The notes under the pieces were generated by a model. The model did no database searches. It had not been told where the DNA came from and was given only the letters and a program-made list of their open reading frames with translations. 64,000 nt of DNA, taken from Avena insularis. Its lineage: Eukaryota > Streptophyta > Magnoliopsida > Poales > Poaceae. The stretch spans positions 68,740,992 to 68,804,991 of the forward strand of contig CM042687.1 in the NCBI GenBank assembly GCA_023614405.1, given 5' to 3'. Both the position numbers and the translations under genes were made by a program. Shown here in pieces: positions 59,113 to 64,000 of this stretch (position 1 is its first letter; the number at the start of each line of letters is the position of its first letter).

Positions 59113-59460
59113 TGGTTGTTACCCGCCAATTTCGGGAGCCGTTACTCCGTGGTGATTATGCCAAAAGTTAACGTTGGATTACCCCAACGGCTAGTTTTGA
59201 CCCCACTTGACAGTCCAACTTCATCCACTCGACTCGTCGCTCCGCATGACATTCTAATTCGCTGACCCGATCGCTACAACAATGACTGAATATTCGCCGA
59301 CCCGTTCGCCAATCTGCGACTAAATCGGTCGCCGTTAGTGCGACTATAATAACTAGTTTTTCCTTTATTCAGGAGTCCGCCGCCGATTCGACTGGGTGTC
59401 CGCATTAGAGCCGTATACACCGACTGCCAGCGACCAATCAACGACGGCCTCGGGGACTAC
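59113..59460 (+). other. Tat-2 3' untranslated region and polypurine tract
   Basis: Non-coding, with upstream promoter sequence of the antisense gene. It ends in CTCGGGGACTAC (59449-59460) directly before the 3' LTR. Confidence 0.75.
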
Positions 59461-59949
59461 TGATGGGGATATGCCTACCGCGGTATACCCAGTAGGACGA
59501 TTCCGACTGGCCCAGGCACCTGCGAGTGGGCCTGTAGTAACGGCGACTGGATCACGACCTGGCGTGGACTCAAGCGACTGGAAGCTGAAGGCCCAGAAGC
59601 GTAGATAGGCCCAGTCGGATTAGGTTAAACGATTGCTGAGACCTTAACTGATTCGGTTGAGATCTGTAAACCCTAGGGGTGAGTCTATATAAACCTCCCT
59701 AGAGGGCGAGTAGAGGATACGTTCCATCATCCACCCAAGTGACTCGCTGCCTAGCCGCCGAGCTCGCCCCATTGTACTTCCACCATAATACAATCTAGAA
59801 GGAGTAGGTCTTTACCCTCCGGGGGGCCGAACCTAGGTAAATCCTTGTGTCTCCGCCCTCATCTCGCACCGCAGATGGCTGGCCGCCCTTGCCCCATGTT
59901 CTACTACTCGCTGCCGATTGCAGCATCTGCCGTGGTCATTCCCACGACA
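59461..59949 (+). repeat. Tat-2 3' LTR (489 bp)
   Basis: TGATGGGGATATG to CCCACGACA, TATA at 59686-59692. Relative to the 5' LTR about 15 substitutions, one 1-bp insertion and one 2-bp deletion. Confidence 0.97.
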
Positions 59950-60617
59950 ATAACCAAGCAAGGAGTTGGTCAAGGGGAGGTGGCATATAGATGTGAGCTT
60001 CTGCCAATAGTAGGCAAGATGATAAGATTTCCATAAAAGATTAGTATCTTGACTACAAAACCATCATGGATGAGTGGGAGATAGAGTGGCTTAGCCAAGG
60101 GAAAGAGTGGGATTTGGTAGTACTAAAGGTGTACTACAAGATCTTTCAAGTACATTCTCAAGAATGCACATAGGTTGGAAGGGGTTTTGCTTTGAAGTAA
60201 GATAAGTGCCATCCTGGTATCTCTACCAAGATTGAGATGAAAAGGTTTTAATAAGGTTTTGGAAAACCTAGAGATAAGAGTAGTTGAAGGTTCTATCTTG
60301 AAAACCTAAGGATATAATATATAGGTCTCCATAGTTTGTCAAAATAAACTAGTAAGGTATTTTGTTGGGGTCAAAGTCATCTTGGTTCAGGTTTTGAAAT
60401 GCCAGAACATTTGAGAATATGAAAGATGAGCCAAGACATCTCTTTTGAGAAATAGTTTTTGTAAGATAGTGTTGAGATGAGGAGTACACAACTAATACAC
60501 AAACAGCTGCTTGAGCACAAGCAAACAGGTAAGCACACAATGCAAGAAAAGTTTTTGTTTCCCCTGATTTTTGCCTTTTGGACATTTAATCAGGGTTGCT
60601 AAAATTGGGATGTTACA
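59950..60617 (-). repeat. 5' LTR of the LARD element, second segment (with right ATAAC copy)
   Basis: Starts with the duplicated target ATAAC (59950-59954) and continues the LTR interrupted at 34497. It matches 26497-27159 and ends GGGATGTTACA. Confidence 0.93.
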
Positions 60618-60726
60618 GTCCTTTTCACTTTGCATTGTATCAACCTATAGACATTAGCATACTATAAAATGATCTACTTGTTGTTAACGAACACCAAAAG
60701 TGATTATGACAGTAAATGGCCTTTCA
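60618..60726 (+). repeat. Copia solo LTR, right part (with right GTCCT copy)
   Basis: GTCCT at 60618-60622 is the target duplication of the LARD element. The rest ends GGCCTTTCA, the inverted match of TGAAAGG at 20505, closing the solo LTR. Confidence 0.75.
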
Positions 60727-61470
60727 AATCTGCACCAGAGCCTTCGCAGGGAAGATATCGGCTCCAGCCCTTTGATTTTGGATGGATGGACAAGATTTCT
60801 AGACGGAAAAAATCACGTGGTCCCCACACCGTCGTGCCCCTCTGTTTCAAACACTTTGAAATTTCTCGTGCCCCTCTATTTCAAACACTGCAAAATTTCT
60901 CGCGCCCCTCCGTTTCAAACAAACAATACTAGTTAATAGTAATTCCCTCTTGGGTCGGTACTACAGTAGTACCAATATATTTAAAAAATGATTCCCCCCC
61001 CACACAAAGAAAAATATTTAGAAAAACCCTAGCCCCGCTCAAACTCTCTTGCCTCTTTGACCATCAGCTCCGACGGCTGGAATCTCCGGCAGCACTTCTC
61101 ATGCTGGCTTTGCCTGCCAGAACTCGACACCATGCACTCCTCACCCACCAGTATGTCGGAGCCGCATTAGCTGCAGACTCATCCAACGCACCATTGCCGC
61201 TTCACCGATGTCTAGCGCACCAGATTCAGGTCACCGCACCTGACTTCCTTTCCCTACTTTCCTATCCATGGTGCCGAATCCGTCAACGACTGCCCAAGAT
61301 CTGCTTCGGTGCTGCCGGCATCCACCCCAACTATACCATACCAGAGCCATCGTGCAGTGCACTGATTCTTCCTTAGCGACACTCTCATCCACCGCGCTCA
61401 AGTCGGCATCGACCGCCCAAGATCTGCTTCCCCGACGCAAACTGTCACCACAACCGCAGCACCCTCGGTG
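60727..61470 (+). other. Unclassified flank: repeat, then GC-rich UTR-like stretch
   Basis: After a segment shared with 19783-19878 comes a 34-bp tandem repeat (60833-60922), then AAAAACCCTAGCCCCG and a C-rich stretch (61020-61470) ending at CCCTCG|GTGAGC, a good splice donor. It resembles a transcribed 5' untranslated exon of a plant gene or non-coding RNA. The open frame 61101-61376 has no domain and low-complexity composition, so I do not call a protein. Two similar segments (CGCCCAAGATCTGCTTC-like) at about 61293 and 61413 show an internal duplication. Confidence 0.4.
60833..60922 (+). repeat. 34-bp tandem repeat, about 2.6 copies
   Basis: Units 60833-60866, 60867-60900 and 60901-about 60922, each starting CG(T/C)GCCCCTC and containing TTTCAAACA. 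Confidence 0.85.
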
Positions 61471-62007
61471 AGCTGGACGTCACTCACGCGGGTACGGATG
61501 ATGGTTAGAAGCCTCTCCGACCATGGTAACCAAATCTCTCAACTCTTTTTTTGTTAGCAGCATAGCAGGTTCAAGCATGTCGTAGTAAACTGCATTTTTC
61601 TAATTATGCTACACACCAAGTCTACGTGCATGCCTGTTCTTTGTGCTACATTAAGGTCACTAGACATGTTAGTTTGCATTCGCTTCTCTACAAATTTTAA
61701 AATCATGCACATGTTCTTAGCTACACCATACAACAGAAATTGCATGCTATTGTTTAGTCCTTGCAAAATGTAAAGTTAGTGGAAAATATTAGTGTGGATT
61801 CCCTGCTCCATAGTTACTGAATTTATCTCGTTCGTCCTGAGCTATGTTCCTGCTATTATTTTCTCCGTGGCATCATTCTGATAACATGTAGTATGCGTTC
61901 AAACTATTCGTAGTAATTCATTATAATTTAGTTGTTGTCATCTGATTTTTCAAAAGTCGCAATGCTTAGAGCTAAAAAAGGGAAATTTGAATATGTTGGT
62001 TTGCACA
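61471..62007. other. AT-rich stretch, possible intron
   Basis: No coding potential seen. It follows the putative donor at 61469 and is T-rich on the + strand, as plant introns are. No acceptor could be chosen. Confidence 0.35.
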
Positions 62008-63056
62008 CCCTGTTCTACAGGTTCACAAGAGATGCCATCATTTCCTTATCTGGTGCTAGTCAGTCCTAACCAAAGACATAAATACCCTCTATCGTATATA
62101 TAGTTCATTTGTGGTTTGACTTCCTACTCTACAAGTTCTCGTATGATTCTGTTATAATTTATGTTTGGTTCATTCTTAGCTACGACAGTAACAGCATGCC
62201 ATTGTATAGCTCACCGCAAATTCCGAGTCACCTAACGTCTCTTGCATTCTAGGGTACAGAACTGCTTCCATATATATTTTTTGAACTGACCTGGCTAGTT
62301 TATATTTGGTGGAATTCTAAGAAACATTGTTTGATTGCTCAACTCATTTGTTGGCACACTTCTGTAATGCCTGCTTGTCCTGATCAATAGGTTCACAATT
62401 GATGCCATTATATTCCAATGGTTCGTCATAAGCAATGACATAACTATCCTCTACTATATATATAGTTCATTCGTGGTTTCCAATCCTGCTCTACAAGTTC
62501 TCGTGTGATGTTGTTATAATTTCTACCAAGTTACGCAACATCTCTTGCATTTCAGGATAAAGAATTGCTTCCATATATATTTGTTGAAATGACCTGGCTA
62601 CTTTATATTTGCTGAAATTCTAAGAAACACTTTGATTGATTGCTCATTTCATTATAGGCACACTTGTCTAATGTTTGCTTGTCCTGTTCTACAGGTTCAC
62701 AAGCGACACCATTATATTTCCTATCTTATTCTGGTTTGTCCTAAGCAACGACGTAACTATCCTCTACTATATAGTTCATTTGTGGTTTGCATTCCCGCTC
62801 TACAAGTTCTCACATGATGCTATTATAATTTATGTCTGGTTCATTATTAGCTACGATAGTAACTGCATTCCATCGTGTAGCTCATCGTAAATTCCAAGTA
62901 CCCAAACGTCTCTTGCATTCCATGATATACAAATGCTTCTATATATATTTGTTGACCTAGCTAGTTTATATTTGCTAAAATTCTAAGCCACACACATTGT
63001 AAAATTTCACGTTTCACGGTAGGTGCACTTGTTTAATGCTTGCTTGTCCTATTTGT
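62008..63056 (+). repeat. Three imperfect tandem copies of a 300-370 bp unit
   Basis: Units start at about 62008, 62374 and 62676, each with CTACAGGTTCACAA or a close variant, then GTAACTATCCTCTACTATAT-like sequence, CTCTACAAGTTCTC, TCTCTTGCATTC, GCTTCCATATATATTTGTTGA and TTTATATTTGCT. Unit 2 lacks about 65 bp (the TTCATT.TTAGCTACGA segment). A partial start of a fourth copy (TGCTTGCTTGTCCTATTTG) is at 63038-63056. No coding sequence. Confidence 0.8.
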
Positions 63057-63635
63057 TTGACATGATGGTCAATATATTTGAACCATTGACCAGTAGTAAA
63101 CTCCAGTTCATAGCTCTTGTCGTATCAGTTAAATGAGTAGTTTTCCTTGTTTTATGTATTAGCTTGTTATTCCTTAGTTTCAGACTGCAATTATTGTTGT
63201 CGCCACCAAAGAGGGGGATGCAATATCATGTCTCAAGTTTGTTTTCAAATGTAGATGTCACACTCAAAAGGGAGATGCATGTGATAGATAGAGAAAGAAA
63301 ATCGAGGACTCGTATTAACTCGATTGTCAACTGAAATGTCGGTTCTTTCTCTTGAGTTGATAATATGTAATAATTTTAAGTAGTTTGCATTTTATGTAAT
63401 ATCTATATTAATCGCATAGGTCATGTAGGCATTTAGTTGACGCCGTCCACACATAGCGGTAGGCGGTACCATACCTGCGCTAGCCAGGTCGATTAGGGTA
63501 CAGTATCGTGTTTTGCATTTGCCCGTCTTGTATTAGGCCGATGATGAAAAGTAAAAACCTCTCACAAGTTGTACACCTTTTGTGATATAGGAATGGGCTC
63601 CATAAATGCAAAAATTGTAAAATACCGTAAAAGTA
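63057..63635. other. Unclassified stretch
   Basis: No gene seen. It has TCAACTGAAATGTCGG and nearby sequence similar to a transcript 3' region. A short GC-richer segment (63430-63490, ACGCCGTCCACACATAGCGG) stands out from its AT-rich setting. Confidence 0.3.
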
Positions 63636-63990
63636 ACTCACCCGAACCATAGGCATGCTAAGTAACAGTAGAAGGCCATAACAGTGACAGGCCAAAATAG
63701 TAACCCACCAAAACAGTAACATGCTGAAACAGTAATCAACTAAAATAGTAACAGGTCGAAGCAGTAATAGTCCGAGAACAGTAACTTAACAGAACAGTAA
63801 AAGGGCCAGAACCTTAAATGTTCAAAACAGCAACGGGCCAGAACAGTAGCAGGCCAGGCCAGAAAAAGGCCAGGATCGTAGTAGGCCAGAACAGTAACAT
63901 GCCGAATTGCACCAGGAGCAGAATAGTAACATGATGAGAAACCTACTAGGACAAAACAATAATAGGCCAGAATATGCGCGCGACATTTAT
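63636..63990 (+). repeat. Degenerate ~20-bp repeat, core CAGTAACAGGCC
   Basis: More than 12 imperfect copies of AACAGTAAC.GGCC(A/G)A spaced about 18-22 bp, running to the end of the window. Satellite- or minisatellite-like. No coding. Confidence 0.75.
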
Positions 63991-64000
63991 GGGCCTGAAT

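Larger units (their letters stand above)
34498..59949 (+). mobile_element. Tat-2: full-length Ty3/gypsy Tat-lineage element
   Basis: Flanked by ATAAC duplications. Order: 5' LTR, PBS, 5' ORF, gag, protease, RT, Ty3-type RNase H, archaeal-type RNase H, integrase, spacer (with a 13.4-kb LTR array inserted), antisense five-exon gene on the - strand, polypurine tract, 3' LTR. Without the array it is about 12.1 kb. The LTRs differ at about 15 positions plus two small indels in 489 bp (about 3%), on the order of one million years at commonly used grass rates. Stops and frameshifts make the sense genes inactive. Confidence 0.96.
21667..60617 (-). mobile_element. Non-autonomous giant-LTR retrotransposon (LARD type), interrupted by Tat-2
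   Basis: Read on the - strand: 5' LTR (60617-29724, interrupted), PBS for initiator tRNA-Met, 2564 bp internal region, polypurine tract, 3' LTR (27159-21667). LTRs begin TGTAACATCCC and end GTGCCACA and are about 5.4-5.5 kb each. TSD GTCCT. No protease, RT or integrase is present, so it must have used another element's enzymes. Without the 25.46-kb Tat-2 insertion (including its duplicated target) it would be about 13.5 kb. The two LTRs differ at about 5% in the first 200 bp by eye. Confidence 0.9.

Noticed and set aside
61101..61376. 91-codon + strand frame after a CCCTAGCC leader
   Set aside because: No recognisable domain. Codon composition is uninformative, and a non-coding exon is as likely.
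1..64000. tRNA, rRNA or other structured RNA genes
   Set aside because: None recognised by eye. The TGGTATCAGAGC sites are only tRNA-complementary primer sites, not tRNA genes.

Overview
The window is plant nuclear DNA, almost certainly from a grass. It is nearly all LTR retrotransposon. I found no intact host gene and no RNA gene. The grass call rests on: Ty3/gypsy Tat-lineage elements that carry an antisense gene of the 'putative gypsy type transposon' family (PF04195-like); Copia LTR ends of the SIRE/Maximus kind; non-autonomous elements with giant LTRs and very short internal regions; and GC-rich coding DNA. The species cannot be fixed from the sequence.

Layout. 1-5782: one 4.4-kb LTR (387-4796) with retrotransposon internal sequence on both sides, Gag zinc knuckles before it and primer-binding site plus leader after it. 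5783-15758: a 5'-truncated, decayed Tat element (Tat-1) with gag, protease, RT, RNase H and integrase on the + strand, a multi-exon antisense gene on the - strand (11361-14636) and a 3' LTR. 15759-19130: LTR fragments and a third Tat remnant (Tat-3), again one LTR with internal sequence on both sides. 19131-20504: unclassified. 20505-60726: a nest four layers deep. 60727-64000: unclassified flank with several tandem repeats and a promoter-like or UTR-like stretch.

The nest, outside in: (1) a Copia-type solo LTR (20505-21666 plus 60623-60726); (2) inside it, on the - strand, a non-autonomous element with ~5.4-kb LTRs and only 2.56 kb of internal DNA (21667-60617, TSD GTCCT); (3) inside that element's right-hand LTR, a full-length Tat element (Tat-2, 34498-59949, TSD ATAAC); (4) inside Tat-2, between integrase and antisense gene, an LTR-internal-LTR-internal-LTR array of a third giant-LTR family on the - strand (41837-55202), with one outer TSD (CAAGG). 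Three of the four layers have perfect 5-bp target duplications. LTR divergence agrees with the order: about 5% in a sample of layer 2, about 3% in layer 3, very little in layer 4.

The most interesting piece is the antisense gene of Tat-2. Reading the - strand from 58979 to 55507 gives five exons joined by four GT-AG introns, with the frame kept across every junction, a TATA box upstream, a PF04195-like N-terminal domain, an acidic/basic low-complexity middle and a coiled-coil region. Only two in-frame stops break about 988 codons. One intron holds a ~60-bp tandem repeat that resembles the element's own polypurine tract. Tat-1 carries a more decayed copy of the same kind of gene.
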